A program made the translations under genes and the position numbers. From positions 1 to 64,000 of IMG/VR virus record IMGVR_UViG_3300033429_000002: DNA of 64,000 nucleotides; one strand, 5' to 3'. This DNA comes from a virus. Numbering within the stretch: position 1 is the first letter of the stretch; the number at the start of each line of letters is the position of its first letter. The notes beneath the pieces are model-generated. The model did no database searches and was not told the DNA's origin. It worked only from the letters and a program-made list of their open reading frames with translations. Positions 40,448 through 48,771 of this stretch are shown here, one piece after another.

Positions 40448-40476
40448 ATCCTACTTGTTTTATGGTGTTTTGTCAA
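40448..40476 (-). promoter_or_regulatory. Sigma-70-like promoter of the DHH gene
   Basis: Minus strand TTGACA (40471-40476), 17-nt spacer, TAGGAT (40448-40453). The leader to the ATG is about 85 nt. Confidence 0.65.
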
Positions 40477-40478
40477 TA

Positions 40479-40835
40479 TTATTCGTTTATGATAATAGCG
40501 CCCTCTTTGCCCCAAAATTTACCGGCCGTTATGTAGTAAATGAATGAGTCGCCCTTGGATAGAGCGTCTGAAAATGCCTTGAATAGGTTATCAATATCTG
40601 GTGTTTGCTGGTGTGGTTTGCCTTCCATCTCGGACTTCCTCTTTTTTGTCCATGATTTAGGCATGGGAATAATGAACGTCACCCCGACGGACTCGCCTAT
40701 CTCATACTTGGCAAGATTACATTTATATCTGAGTTCGTCGGCGAATGATCTGTACGCAACAACACACTTCCTTTTATTCCACTTGTCAGAAACAGTTTGC
40801 CTCGGCTTTGAAACCGGGTCTATTTTTATTATCAT
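40479..40835 (-). CDS. RusA-like Holliday junction resolvase
   Basis: 118 aa. 'IPMPKSWTKKRK' and 'TPDIDNLFKAFSDAL' with Asp80, Asp82 and Asp90 form the RusA metal site, and length fits the family. RusA cuts four-way junctions, here to resolve replication/recombination intermediates before packaging. It lies among replication genes. Confidence 0.85.
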   Translation of the reverse strand: MIIKIDPVSKPRQTVSDKWNKRKCVVAYRSFADELRYKCNLAKYEIGESVGVTFIIPMPKSWTKKRKSEMEGKPHQQTPDIDNLFKAFSDALSKGDSFIYYITAGKFWGKEGAIIINE

Positions 40836-40838
40836 ACA

Positions 40839-41402
40839 TTACCACCTTACCCGGACGGCCATAATAATAGCCGTATAATTACCGCACTGACTTGTTATTT
40901 TAACAGGGGCATTTTTATTCTTAAACCAAACCTTTACGACTTCTTTTTGAGTCTTTGAAAACCCGGTCAGCGCCTTCTCTAAAAAATAAGCGTTTAGACC
41001 TGAATAATTATCGACCGGTTTTTTGTCGTATTCGGTTGCAATGAGTCTTTCTAGGTTTGGGTATTCTGTTTCTGACTGCACATATTTTAACGCAAGGTCG
41101 CCACATTTTAAAACAGAACTAGAAATTTCAACGTTGTCCTGCCTATTCTCAAGCCTGCAAATTGATTCAAACAGGGATAATACTTTTTTATGAATTGAGA
41201 AATTTTTAAACCCTGACCCGCCGATCTGCTCAAATTTAACACGTTTTATAATAAACGAATCGGCCGCGGTGAAATGGATAATGTCTCTGTTTACACTCTC
41301 AATATTTAGAACGGTTAGATTTTTCCTAGACTCGTTATCACCAATCGCCGGTTTTAAAAACTTGGTGTATTCTAAAAACTCCTTCCTGTTTATTGTTACC
41401 AT
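40839..41402 (-). CDS. DNA sliding-clamp-like protein (half-size)
   Basis: 187 aa from ATG 41402, coupled to the upstream stop as TAATG. 'FTAADSFIIKRV', 'ETEYPNLERLI' and the final 'PVKITSQCGNYTAIIMAVRV' resemble parts of the DnaN beta clamp, including the C-terminal 'ilMPmr' strand. DnaN is about 366 aa with three domains; here only about half is present, so it might act as a trimer or differ in function. Confidence 0.55.
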   Translation of the reverse strand: MVTINRKEFLEYTKFLKPAIGDNESRKNLTVLNIESVNRDIIHFTAADSFIIKRVKFEQIGGSGFKNFSIHKKVLSLFESICRLENRQDNVEISSSVLKCGDLALKYVQSETEYPNLERLIATEYDKKPVDNYSGLNAYFLEKALTGFSKTQKEVVKVWFKNKNAPVKITSQCGNYTAIIMAVRVRW

Positions 41403-41740
41403 TAAAAACTCACCTGTTTTGGTTTTTCTTCTTTTTCCTTCCAATTATTGAATTCTTTCGGTGTCATTCGTTTTATATTCCAAACGTAATTGTCACCAAG
41501 ACCGCTATTGTATTTTTTAAGGCCCTCGGCAAAATACATGTCAACTGTTGGCTCGTCTATTGAATGACCCTCGCTTAGTAGCCTTACTTCGGTAGCCAGT
41601 GCTGCGTTTGCGTCTTCTGTTGATTTCAACGCCTTGTTACCTTCGCATAACCAGATAGTAAGTTTTTCAGTTCGCTTGCCGGTTGTTTTTGATGATCTCA
41701 CTTGCAAGACAAACTTCCAATTATACGTTTTCACTTTCAA
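41402..41740 (-). CDS. Unknown protein coupled to the clamp-like gene
   Basis: 112 aa. Strand-rich start ('NWKFVLQVRSS', 'LTIWLCEGNKAL') and a 'YVWNIKRMTPKEFNNW' helix near the end. Its stop overlaps the clamp-like start. No family was recognised; replication role by context only. Confidence 0.5.
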   Translation of the reverse strand: MKVKTYNWKFVLQVRSSKTTGKRTEKLTIWLCEGNKALKSTEDANAALATEVRLLSEGHSIDEPTVDMYFAEGLKKYNSGLGDNYVWNIKRMTPKEFNNWKEKEEKPKQVSF

Positions 41741-41849
41741 TCCTGTTCATGATTGCCTTGTATCCGGACACGATCTCATTGGCGTATTTATACACTAGAA
41801 CAACCGCGGCCATTGATACAGCGGTTAGAATTATTATTTTATTTTTCAT
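41721..41849 (-). CDS. 42-aa membrane protein
   Basis: 42 aa from ATG 41849; the longer frame to 41930 overlaps the upstream gene. One membrane segment (IIILTAVSMAAVVLVY) then a basic tail. Overlaps the next gene by 20 nt. Confidence 0.45.
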   Translation of the reverse strand: MKNKIIILTAVSMAAVVLVYKYANEIVSGYKAIMNRIESENV

Positions 41850-42024
41850 GGTCCCCTTGTTTTTTAGAGAATTTGCATTCGTTGAATCTACCATCGCAGA
41901 ATAGGTCGCATATCTCAGGATGATGATCATCGCACACTTTAATGCTTACGGGTTTTTGTTCTTGATCGGGATTCTTAACCGCTTTTTCTGATACGTGTTC
42001 GCTTCTTATTATGCTTTCAGTCAT
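41839..42024 (-). CDS. Small Cys/His-rich protein
   Basis: 61 aa. 'VCDDHHPEICDLFCDGRFNECKF' holds four Cys and two His within 25 residues, a likely metal site. Unrecognised. Confidence 0.45.
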   Translation of the reverse strand: MTESIIRSEHVSEKAVKNPDQEQKPVSIKVCDDHHPEICDLFCDGRFNECKFSKKQGDHEK

Positions 42025-42068
42025 TTTCCACCCCTGCTAATAATTTTACGGATTGCCCCGGATTTTGG

Positions 42069-42275
42069 TTAAATCCATCTCCAAAGTGATTCTCTAGAAA
42101 CCCATTGTTTAGTAATCTGCTGGACTTTAAAAGCTTTTCTTTCTATTTCTCGATAGTGTGACTTTGGAACCCATGCTTGATGATGACATCCTCTATCAGC
42201 TCCAAAGTCTAACAAAACTGCCTTTTCTGTCTGCTTTACTAGTTCAGCATCAACATCTATCCATTCGCTGGTCAT
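42069..42275 (-). CDS. Unknown small protein
   Basis: 68 aa from ATG 42275, chosen because GGAGAGAGGAA lies directly upstream and the promoter at 42318-42346 would not transcribe the longer frame's start. 'AVLLDFGADRGCHHQAWVPKSHY' suggests a small beta-domain found in many phages. Function unknown. Confidence 0.55.
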   Translation of the reverse strand: MTSEWIDVDAELVKQTEKAVLLDFGADRGCHHQAWVPKSHYREIERKAFKVQQITKQWVSRESLWRWI

Positions 42276-42317
42276 TTCCTCTCTCCGGTTCGGGTTTATT
42301 GCTGATTTGTTGTCTAA

Positions 42318-42346
42318 TCTTAACCCTAAGTAAATAACTATGTCAA
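42318..42346 (-). promoter_or_regulatory. Sigma-70-like promoter
   Basis: Minus strand TTGACA (42341-42346), 17-nt spacer, TTAAGA (42318-42323). It lies in the end of the upstream gene and fixes the start of the 68-aa gene at 42275. Confidence 0.6.
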
Positions 42347-42585
42347 TACTTTTCTTTACTAAATTCAATCTCTAGCAACTCCTTTGTTTTCAACCACTCG
42401 CGGACAGCCTTTGGCACTTTCTCGAAACTTTTTCTTTTATTGTAGTGCGATTGTTTACAGTCAGCCCCACTAAGAAGACCGTTTTTCCTGATTATTTCCG
42501 AAAATAACGATCTTCCCCCTTTCGTTTCGAGTTCCGGAATTGTTTTATCCATCCACTCTTGTATTTCTTTAGGTAGTTCTGTCAT
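42343..42585 (-). CDS. Unknown small protein
   Basis: 80 aa, helical and basic ('YNKRKSFEKVPKAVREWLK'). Overlaps its upstream neighbour by 4 nt. No family was recognised. Confidence 0.5.
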   Translation of the reverse strand: MTELPKEIQEWMDKTIPELETKGGRSLFSEIIRKNGLLSGADCKQSHYNKRKSFEKVPKAVREWLKTKELLEIEFSKEKY

Positions 42586-43043
42586 AGTTTTAGATTCTTC
42601 GGGTTTACATGTTCGTTTTCGAGTAACCAGATAAGAGCATCCGCTCTTGCCTGTGCTTCTGTTTTACCAGTGAAAAAACCGTCGTGCTTTTCATCATCCC
42701 TGTGTGTCCTTTTTGGGTAAACAATCACATCTTGATATATATCCTCATACCAAATATCAATACCCCAACCCCTCTTTCTTTGAAATATAACAACCTCATC
42801 TCCCTCATAATCTTCTTCCTCATTCGGAAGCGAAATAGGCAACAAAACACCAAGCTCTGCCACTGTGTAAGCTGGGATAAAAGAACAATATTCACTTTCT
42901 CCACAAAATTCTATATTGAACTGAAGTTTGTATATATTGTCAGATCCTTTCCCCCACACAAATAAAGTTGATAGATTTTCAACACCGGAATTGTGTATTT
43001 TTTTTGCCTGTTCAAACGTACAAACCATATCTTCTTTTTTCAT
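42582..43043 (-). CDS. Conserved phage hypothetical protein
   Basis: 153 aa. The pattern 'PAYTVAELGVLLP' in the middle and 'TEAQARADALIWLLENEHV' near the end belongs to a widespread phage protein of unknown function. Acidic linker between. 4-nt overlaps on both sides. Confidence 0.6.
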   Translation of the reverse strand: MKKEDMVCTFEQAKKIHNSGVENLSTLFVWGKGSDNIYKLQFNIEFCGESEYCSFIPAYTVAELGVLLPISLPNEEEDYEGDEVVIFQRKRGWGIDIWYEDIYQDVIVYPKRTHRDDEKHDGFFTGKTEAQARADALIWLLENEHVNPKNLKL

Positions 43044-43276
43044 TCCACCACTCCTATTGTTACAGGTTTAGCACCAAACGTTGTTTTATGGCACCTAATA
43101 AACTCGATTTGCCTATTCTTGAACCTCTGAGCTTCATAAATAAATTTAACGCTGCCAGGGACTATTTTAGACCCCTCTTGCTTGCATTTTTGCGAGAACT
43201 CGAACTCGTTTAAGTGACCTGGTAGCTTTACTTCCTTTGTTTTGCCGTTTGGTGATGTGTATTCGTATAGGTTCAT
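43040..43276 (-). CDS. Unknown small protein
   Basis: 78 aa, two short strands, a helix, then strands ending 'AKPVTIGVVE'. Overlaps both neighbours by 4 nt. Not recognised. Confidence 0.5.
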   Translation of the reverse strand: MNLYEYTSPNGKTKEVKLPGHLNEFEFSQKCKQEGSKIVPGSVKFIYEAQRFKNRQIEFIRCHKTTFGAKPVTIGVVE

Positions 43277-43500
43277 TGTTTGCCTTTTCTTTTTGTACTT
43301 GCCTGGTTTATGGTAACTAATACGACAACACTTATCATGTGTTCTCTGAAATCAAATTCAAGTTGGATACCAGCAAGCCAAAAAATAATATACTCTTCAT
43401 TATTGCAATCTTGGATTGCTTGCACTAGCAATGCGAGTAAGTCACTTTTTTTAAAGTCTTTTGGTAGCTCAACATCATGTATTACTGTACTCACAATCAC
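43273..43500 (-). CDS. Unknown small protein
   Basis: 75 aa; 'DLLALLVQAIQDCNNEEYIIFWLAG' could be an amphipathic helix and strand; basic C-terminus. Not recognised. Confidence 0.45.
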   Translation of the reverse strand: MIVSTVIHDVELPKDFKKSDLLALLVQAIQDCNNEEYIIFWLAGIQLEFDFREHMISVVVLVTINQASTKRKGKQ

Positions 43501-43522
43501 CTCCTATTTAATGTTTAAAGAA

Positions 43523-43729
43523 TCATTCATTTATATCAACGTATGCATCAATGGCACGCCACATTCCTTCTAGCAGCCATAGCATTACCGTAGGGTGTTT
43601 TTCATGCACCAGATGAATAGCTTCATACCATGTTTTAGTATTTTGGTAAGCATTCTGCATTTCATAAGCAGCTGCGGTTAATTCGTCCCTATCTGACTCC
43701 TTTATAGTTTTCCCTATCATTTCACCCAT
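43523..43729 (-). CDS. Unknown small helical protein
   Basis: 68 aa, helical with 'YQNTKTWYEAIHLVHEKHPTVMLWLLEG'-like segments. First gene after the promoter at 43787-43816. Not recognised. Confidence 0.45.
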   Translation of the reverse strand: MGEMIGKTIKESDRDELTAAAYEMQNAYQNTKTWYEAIHLVHEKHPTVMLWLLEGMWRAIDAYVDINE

Positions 43730-43786
43730 AATCTACCCTCGTTTAATGTTGAATTTCACTATGATTTATAATTAATGTATTGTTTG

Positions 43787-43816
43787 ATTCTACTATAGTT
43801 CAATGGATTATGTCAA
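43787..43816 (-). promoter_or_regulatory. Sigma-70-like promoter
   Basis: Minus strand TTGACA (43811-43816), 18-nt spacer, TAGAAT (43787-43792), upstream of the 68-aa gene. Confidence 0.6.
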
Positions 43817-44082
43817 TTGTTATTTTTACTAGGTAAGTCACACCCGAACACCTTAATAAATCCGTCATCTTCCTTAACAGCTCCTGCGGTGATAAGCCTC
43901 CCATAAAATCTACACCACGTCCTATCATTGAGATAATTCGCAGATTCAAACGAGATTGACGCCCCCAGTAAAAAGAAGCTGACAATGAGCACGAAAAGTA
44001 AAGATGTGTCACTCCTCTTGCGATAGAAAAAATACAACGACACCGCTGAACAAATAAAAAACGATACTATTGCCCCGATCAT
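43813..44082 (-). CDS. Small two-pass membrane protein
   Basis: 89 aa. Two membrane segments (IGAIVSFFICSAVSLYFFY and LLFVLIVSFFLLGASI) separated by 'RKRSDTS', then a soluble C-terminus. Overlaps the upstream gene by 4 nt. Role unknown. Confidence 0.5.
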   Translation of the reverse strand: MIGAIVSFFICSAVSLYFFYRKRSDTSLLFVLIVSFFLLGASISFESANYLNDRTWCRFYGRLITAGAVKEDDGFIKVFGCDLPSKNNN

Positions 44083-44312
44083 GATTCACCCCTAATTATT
44101 CGTTTCATCTCTAGCATTAGAGACATTGAATTGTGTTTGCTTGCATCTATCTTGTTTAGTGCTGATAGGATTCTGACTCTCTCTTCTTTTGTTGCGTATG
44201 ACCAAATAAATCTAGCCTTTTCATGTGGGATGGTTATCTGTTCGAGATCTTGGTGGTTTTTATACCATTCATTGAATATTGACACGTCTTCAGCTGGTTG
44301 TTCTGGATTCAT
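44079..44312 (-). CDS. Unknown small helical protein
   Basis: 77 aa, helical ('ATKEERVRILSALNKID'). It follows the helicase gene with a 4-nt overlap. A replication role is suggested only by context. Confidence 0.45.
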   Translation of the reverse strand: MNPEQPAEDVSIFNEWYKNHQDLEQITIPHEKARFIWSYATKEERVRILSALNKIDASKHNSMSLMLEMKRIIRGES

Positions 44313-45706
44313 TGTTTCTCGTTAAAGTGATTAGGGTTAAATGTCTCTTTAAAAGATCGGGGCGGTTGATTGATTTGTGACATGTTAAAAAACCTTGTGT
44401 ATTTTCCTTGAAAAACTAGTTCGGCCATGCCGGTTGGCCCGTTTCTGTGTTTTGAAAATATTATCTCGGCTATTCCTTTTTTATCTGTATTTTCGTTATA
44501 AACCTCATCACGATAAACAAAAATAACGATATCCGCATCCTGTTCGATTGATCCTGATTCTCTTAAATCAGACAGTTTCGGCCTTTTGTCGGACCTGTTT
44601 TCTAGTGCCCTGTTAAGCTGGGATAGTAATATCACAGGTATCCCTAAATCCTTCGCTAGACCTTTCAACGCTCTTGTTATTGATCCTAGTTGTTGATCTC
44701 TATTTTCTGATTTGTTTCCGCTCATCAGTTGCAAATAATCAACTACTACCGGACCGACACCGTATTTTAATTTCTTGTCGTAGTGCCTTACAGTTGAAAT
44801 TATTTCCTGGACTGTGATTGATGATCGATCATCTATTATCAAGCTAGACCCTGAAATAATATCTGTCGCCCTGCCAAGTTTATCCCAGTCCTCTTGCTCA
44901 AAATTTCCGGACCTTAATTTTTTATTATCTATTTTAGACTCTGAAGATAGGAGTCTCATACCTAATTGTTCTTTTGACATTTCGAGGCTGAACATTAAAA
45001 CAGCGCCCATTTCTTGATGTTTTATAGCCACATAAGAAGCTATATTTAAGGCTAGTGATGTTTTTCCCATCGATGGCCTTGCAGCTAAAATTATCAAGTC
45101 AGTAGGTTGTAAACCACTCATCATCCTGTTAATATCAACAAACCCCGTTGGAGTTCCTGTTATTTCTCCCTTGTTAGCTGATATATGCTCAAGCCTGTCG
45201 AAGTTCCTCATCAAAATATCTTTGATTGGCTCTGAGTGGTTTTCTTCAATCCTGATAGCTGTTACTTTTTCTATTGCTTCATTTATAAGCTCTTTTACTG
45301 ACTGCTGCGGATCTCTTGCCTTTATTCCTATATCTGAAGTTGTGCGAATTAAGTCTCTCAGTAGCGCGTGTTCTTGGATTATTTTTGCATAATAAACGAT
45401 ATTTCCTGAACTTGGAACGCAATCCACCAACTCAGCAAGATATGCGTAACCGCCGCAATCTTCAAGCTTTCCGAGTTCCTTTAGCTTATCGCCTATAATA
45501 ACCTCATCGATAGGCTTTGACTCTGCACATAACTCTATAATTGCTCTGAATATTTGTTTGTGTGTTTCTTCGTGAAAGCTATTTGGTGTTAAAATGCTGC
45601 CCACTTCATCAAACAGAGAGTTATCATAAAATATAGCTCCAATAACAGATTGTTCGGCTTCAAAATCGTGAGGTATAGTTAGAACCGATTTGTTTTCAGA
45701 AATCAT
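44309..45706 (-). CDS. dnaB: Replicative DNA helicase, DnaB family
   Basis: 465 aa. N-terminal domain starts 'PHDFEAEQSVIGAIFYD'; Walker A 'ARPSMGKTSLALNIA' (about 209-223); 'VVVDYLQLMSG' (Walker B region); 'LLSQLNRALENRSDKRPKLSDLRESGSIEQDAD' arginine-finger region. It unwinds DNA at the fork. The length equals bacterial DnaB. The small upstream gene is probably its loader. Confidence 0.95.
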   Translation of the reverse strand: MISENKSVLTIPHDFEAEQSVIGAIFYDNSLFDEVGSILTPNSFHEETHKQIFRAIIELCAESKPIDEVIIGDKLKELGKLEDCGGYAYLAELVDCVPSSGNIVYYAKIIQEHALLRDLIRTTSDIGIKARDPQQSVKELINEAIEKVTAIRIEENHSEPIKDILMRNFDRLEHISANKGEITGTPTGFVDINRMMSGLQPTDLIILAARPSMGKTSLALNIASYVAIKHQEMGAVLMFSLEMSKEQLGMRLLSSESKIDNKKLRSGNFEQEDWDKLGRATDIISGSSLIIDDRSSITVQEIISTVRHYDKKLKYGVGPVVVDYLQLMSGNKSENRDQQLGSITRALKGLAKDLGIPVILLSQLNRALENRSDKRPKLSDLRESGSIEQDADIVIFVYRDEVYNENTDKKGIAEIIFSKHRNGPTGMAELVFQGKYTRFFNMSQINQPPRSFKETFNPNHFNEKQ

Positions 45707-45987
45707 GCGTAATCCTCATTGAGCATTTTTCTAGTTTCATCAATCTTTTTTTGAGCCGCTTTATTTCCGTGCGGGTCATCGTGCTTTAGATATGACATAA
45801 ACTTTGCAGGAGTAGGCATAAATCTATCTTCGGCATGTTTGCAATAATATTTAATAGCTAATTTTAGCTTGTCACACTGAACATCCTCTAACCCGGTTTT
45901 CCAAATATACTCTAGAGTTTTTGTTTTTTCTTTTCCACACATTTCACAAACTATCTCTAGCACTTGCGTTTTTATATCATTGTCCAT
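45703..45987 (-). CDS. Putative helicase loader (G39P-like)
   Basis: 94 aa. All-helical, with 'DRFMPTPAKFMSYLK' typical of small phage loaders/inhibitors of DnaB-like helicases, and encoded just upstream of DnaB with a 4-nt overlap. Function is inferred from position and fold pattern. Confidence 0.55.
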   Translation of the reverse strand: MDNDIKTQVLEIVCEMCGKEKTKTLEYIWKTGLEDVQCDKLKLAIKYYCKHAEDRFMPTPAKFMSYLKHDDPHGNKAAQKKIDETRKMLNEDYA

Positions 45988-46756
45988 TAGCTATCTCACT
46001 TAGTAGGTTTTTTGCACCCTCTGACAGGTTTCCGCTTGACTTCTTTTTTATTTTCTGTGAATGCCTCAGCTTGATCTCGTTAAACCTCTTGTGAAATTTT
46101 GACGGGCTGAGAATGTTAGGTATAAAGAAAGATTCACTTTGTACGTATCTCACAAGGCTTTTTAACTCGTCGACGTTGCCTGAATCATTTCTAAGAATAA
46201 TACTAAAATCTTTTGACCATTTCTGTAAATCAGGTGTTTTGAATTCTGGTAAGTTCTTTCTAATGTTATTCATCAAATAAGAAGACAACCGAAACTCGGT
46301 AGAGTCTTCGGAATATTCTTTAGGTTTAGGCTTAGGTTTAGTATCAGGTTCCTTAGTTGTGTCGTGGTTCATGTTTTTTTCTTGTCGGTTTAATGATTTT
46401 TTTATGTTTTTTTGTCTCTGCTCCTCACTGTTATCAATGAATCTTTTATGTTTTTTTAATGCAGGTTTAATGTCGATTTGTTGTTGGTTTAATGTTTTTT
46501 TTATTTTACCTTTTTGCTTCTTAAATGATTTAGTATCTTTATCATATTCTATCTCAACCCATATATCAGCAAGGAATTTTCTAACCTTGTCCCTTGACCA
46601 CCCCCATCTACCAGAGCAACCAGAAATAGTAACAGGAGTATCATTATCAAAGTCCAATTGAAGCGAGTAAACGGCTTCGAGCTCTGTGAATTTCCTAGTT
46701 CTAGGTAGTGAATCGGCAAAAGCCTTGCTAATGGGAACCCAATACCCATTATCCAT
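45977..46756 (-). CDS. Phage replication initiator/replisome organiser
   Basis: 259 aa. N-terminal winged-helix-like region ('TISGCSGRWGWSRDKVRKFL' around residues 43-62), a long Lys-rich linker (70-145) and a C-terminal helical domain ('TPDLQKWSKDFSIIL' ... 'FFIPNILSPSKFHKRF'), the layout of phage replication proteins that recognise the origin and recruit helicase. The origin could lie inside the linker-coding repeats, as in many phages; this was not demonstrated. Confidence 0.7.
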   Translation of the reverse strand: MDNGYWVPISKAFADSLPRTRKFTELEAVYSLQLDFDNDTPVTISGCSGRWGWSRDKVRKFLADIWVEIEYDKDTKSFKKQKGKIKKTLNQQQIDIKPALKKHKRFIDNSEEQRQKNIKKSLNRQEKNMNHDTTKEPDTKPKPKPKEYSEDSTEFRLSSYLMNNIRKNLPEFKTPDLQKWSKDFSIILRNDSGNVDELKSLVRYVQSESFFIPNILSPSKFHKRFNEIKLRHSQKIKKKSSGNLSEGAKNLLSEIANGQ

Positions 46757-46760
46757 ATTA

Positions 46761-46949
46761 TTAAAATAGCTTTACAAACTCATTAATCCGATAGAGCGTA
46801 TTCGCCCTTGGTTGTATTCTTCCCTTTTCGATTGAAACAATTGTAGGTCTGGAGACCCCAGTTTTATCCGACAACTTTTCCTGAGTTATATTATTTTTCA
46901 TTCTGAAGTTGTAGAGCTCAGTTTTTGCATTGTCTCTTGTTATTTCCAT
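46761..46949 (-). CDS. Small XRE-family HTH regulator
   Basis: 62 aa. 'MKNNITQEKLSDKTGVSRPTIVSIEKGRIQP' spans about residues 17-47 and is a textbook XRE helix-turn-helix. Only the DNA-binding part is present. The upstream region carries TTAACATTAA-type repeats suitable for autoregulation. It heads the replication gene cluster. Confidence 0.8.
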   Translation of the reverse strand: MEITRDNAKTELYNFRMKNNITQEKLSDKTGVSRPTIVSIEKGRIQPRANTLYRINEFVKLF

Positions 46950-46969
46950 AGTAGTTTAATTTATCTTAC

Positions 46970-47001
46970 ATTAAGTTAACATTAATAAACAAACGAGTCA
47001 A
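46970..47001 (-). promoter_or_regulatory. Promoter with candidate operators for the XRE regulator
   Basis: Minus strand TTGACT (46996-47001), 17-nt spacer, TAACTT (46973-46978). The plus strand reads TTACATTAAG then TTAACATTAATAA within 46967-46988, two similar half-sites overlapping the -10. A 6-bp inverted repeat AGCACT/AGTGCT lies just upstream at 47012-47032. Confidence 0.5.
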
Positions 47002-47040
47002 GTTTCACAATAGCACTTATCAATACAGTGCTTTATAAAT

Positions 47041-47199
47041 TCACCATTCATAAATCTCATATCCATAAGCCTGAGCAGCTCCACTGTCAGCGGTCCACTC
47101 TTCAGCCTTTTCGTATGATTCGAATAGTTTTATGTTATCCTCATCTTCTACGATTGGCATTGGTTTCCCGTTTGGGTGTCTTAGCATTATAAAATACAT
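47041..47199 (-). CDS. 52-aa unknown protein
   Basis: 52 aa from ATG 47199, read by hand. 'FESYEKAEEWTADSGAAQAYGYEIYE' is typical of small phage proteins with a C-terminal strand-helix-strand. Ends before the XRE regulator's promoter. Confidence 0.5.
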   Translation of the reverse strand: MYFIMLRHPNGKPMPIVEDEDNIKLFESYEKAEEWTADSGAAQAYGYEIYEW

Positions 47200-47212
47200 T
47201 GTTTATCCTATG

Positions 47213-47692
47213 TTATGATTCATTCGCCCAGTGTCTGACGTTCATATTTTCAAGAAAACACGCCGTGTTTCTGAATATCTGTTTAAGTTCATCAGAATAC
47301 CCAAACCTCTCCTGATTCATATTGATGCTTTCATAAATATTCCCGTCTTCATGTCTCAATGTGGCTGAATACCAATCGCAAATCATCTCAATTAGATCGA
47401 CTAGGCACATCCCTTTTATACCGTTTTGGTGGTTTTCCGGGTGATGAGTATTGACTGAATTATGATGATCAATAGCAACTTTCATTTCCTTCATGTATTG
47501 CTTATATTCAACAGACCCGTATGTTATACCCCTGAGCTTTGGCGTGTACTCCTCGAATATTTCAACCTCTGGCGATTGAAGTTTAGACTGATCATGCATT
47601 TCAGCCCTATCCAACAGATCATGGATAACCACGTTTAAATAGTTTCTTACTGTTTCAATATGCCGCATAGTTTTAAATTTTGATTCGCTCAT
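47213..47692 (-). CDS. DUF5662-like protein
   Basis: 159 aa. 'HDQSKLQSPEVEIFEEYTPKL', 'AIDHHNSVNTHHPEN' and 'MICDWYSATLRHEDGN' match the His/Asp pattern of DUF5662 proteins, which look like helical HD-type metal hydrolases of unknown substrate. All pattern residues are present. 20-nt overlap with the upstream gene. Confidence 0.7.
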   Translation of the reverse strand: MSESKFKTMRHIETVRNYLNVVIHDLLDRAEMHDQSKLQSPEVEIFEEYTPKLRGITYGSVEYKQYMKEMKVAIDHHNSVNTHHPENHQNGIKGMCLVDLIEMICDWYSATLRHEDGNIYESINMNQERFGYSDELKQIFRNTACFLENMNVRHWANES

Positions 47693-48011
47693 TTTTATCC
47701 TGTTTTGGAATTCGGTTAACTATTTTTACCTTGTAATCAGAATACTGCTTAAAATTAAACGATATCTGCCTATAGTGAACTAAAACACCAACCAGGGAAT
47801 AGTAATTGATAGGCAAGTGAAGAAAATCTCCAGTGTCATCGATGAAAACTATCTCGCCGTCTGATATATCAATCCCGTAATGACATTCTTTTGAATATGA
47901 TCTAAACTCTTCTTTCGCGCAATACTCTTCCAATTCCCAACCGTTAGCGATTAGAAAACGTATGCATTTGTCTAATTCGCTTAGTGGTTTATGCCTGTTT
48001 GTACTTTCCAT
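47673..48011 (-). CDS. Unknown protein
   Basis: 112 aa; helical start ('LDKCIRFLIANGWELEEY') and acidic strands ('DISDGEIVFIDDTGDFLHL'). Not recognised. Confidence 0.5.
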   Translation of the reverse strand: MESTNRHKPLSELDKCIRFLIANGWELEEYCAKEEFRSYSKECHYGIDISDGEIVFIDDTGDFLHLPINYYSLVGVLVHYRQISFNFKQYSDYKVKIVNRIPKQDKNERIKI

Positions 48012-48041
48012 TTATGGCCCGTATTTCTCATTATTATCCAG

Positions 48042-48728
48042 CTAAAAATATAAATATGTCACTTTGCCGGGGATGTATTCCGTTTTTTCTTTTATTAGCC
48101 CGTCCCCGTGTGGGACGCCAGTGCATCCCTTGTGCTCTCTCATGGTCGTGTCAAGTATGCAAAAATCCCCTGTTTTCATTCTCGCCGCGTTCGAATCAAT
48201 GGGAAGACCGCCAGAATCTTTTATACTCTTCACGACTTTGATCGACTTAAGCCCGTAGTGTTTTATTAAATGGTCATGCTTTCCGCCGTAACTGGCGGTC
48301 AATGTCAAATTGCGTGGCATTCTACCAAGCCGCTTTATCCAAAAATTAATACTCTTTGTAAACGCCCAAAATTCTACAAGCGGGTTATTCTCGCAAACGC
48401 CCAACCACATGTCGAGGTATTCTTGGCTGAAAAAATCTCCGCTCTGGTGAATCCTTACACGCTTACACTTATACGGAATATCGACAACGCCACCGGCCGC
48501 CACATAATCGTAGTTCAGCCAACGCCTTTTTCTGGCCGTCGGGTATCTCTCAGCGCTCGCCGCGTAGCATCTAAACCGTGAACTCTCATCGTTAAACTTA
48601 CCGGTTTTTCTATCAACTGAAATCTTACAAACCAAGGCCGACGGGCAAGTGTGACCAGTCGGGAGATTAAACTCGTGGGCCGTTTGGGAATAATACGACC
48701 TATTAATAGTTAATTTGTAACTTTCCAT
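48042..48728 (-). CDS. GP88-family phage protein
   Basis: 228 aa. 'GHTCPSALVCKISVDRKTGKF', 'FRCYAASAERYPTARKRRWLNYD', 'VRIHQSGDFFSQEYLDMWL' and the C-terminal Cys/His residues match the mycobacteriophage gp88-like family (conserved Cys, 'RIH.SGDFF'). Its biochemical role is unknown; a metal or iron-sulfur site is plausible from the conserved Cys. Strong promoter upstream. Confidence 0.75.
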   Translation of the reverse strand: MESYKLTINRSYYSQTAHEFNLPTGHTCPSALVCKISVDRKTGKFNDESSRFRCYAASAERYPTARKRRWLNYDYVAAGGVVDIPYKCKRVRIHQSGDFFSQEYLDMWLGVCENNPLVEFWAFTKSINFWIKRLGRMPRNLTLTASYGGKHDHLIKHYGLKSIKVVKSIKDSGGLPIDSNAARMKTGDFCILDTTMREHKGCTGVPHGDGLIKEKTEYIPGKVTYLYF

Positions 48729-48736
48729 AGTTATCT

Positions 48737-48764
48737 ATTATACAGATTTTATTCGAATTGTCAA
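48737..48764 (-). promoter_or_regulatory. Consensus sigma-70 promoter
   Basis: Minus strand TTGACA (48759-48764), 16-nt spacer, TATAAT (48737-48742). Both hexamers are perfect. The gp88-like ATG is 9 nt downstream of the -10, so the mRNA would be leaderless or nearly so. Confidence 0.75.
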
Positions 48765-48771
48765 TAATTAA

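Noticed and set aside
46320-46520. Replication origin in the initiator gene linker
   Set aside because: The Lys-rich linker has T-rich repeats, but no clear iterons were found, so it is not annotated as an origin.
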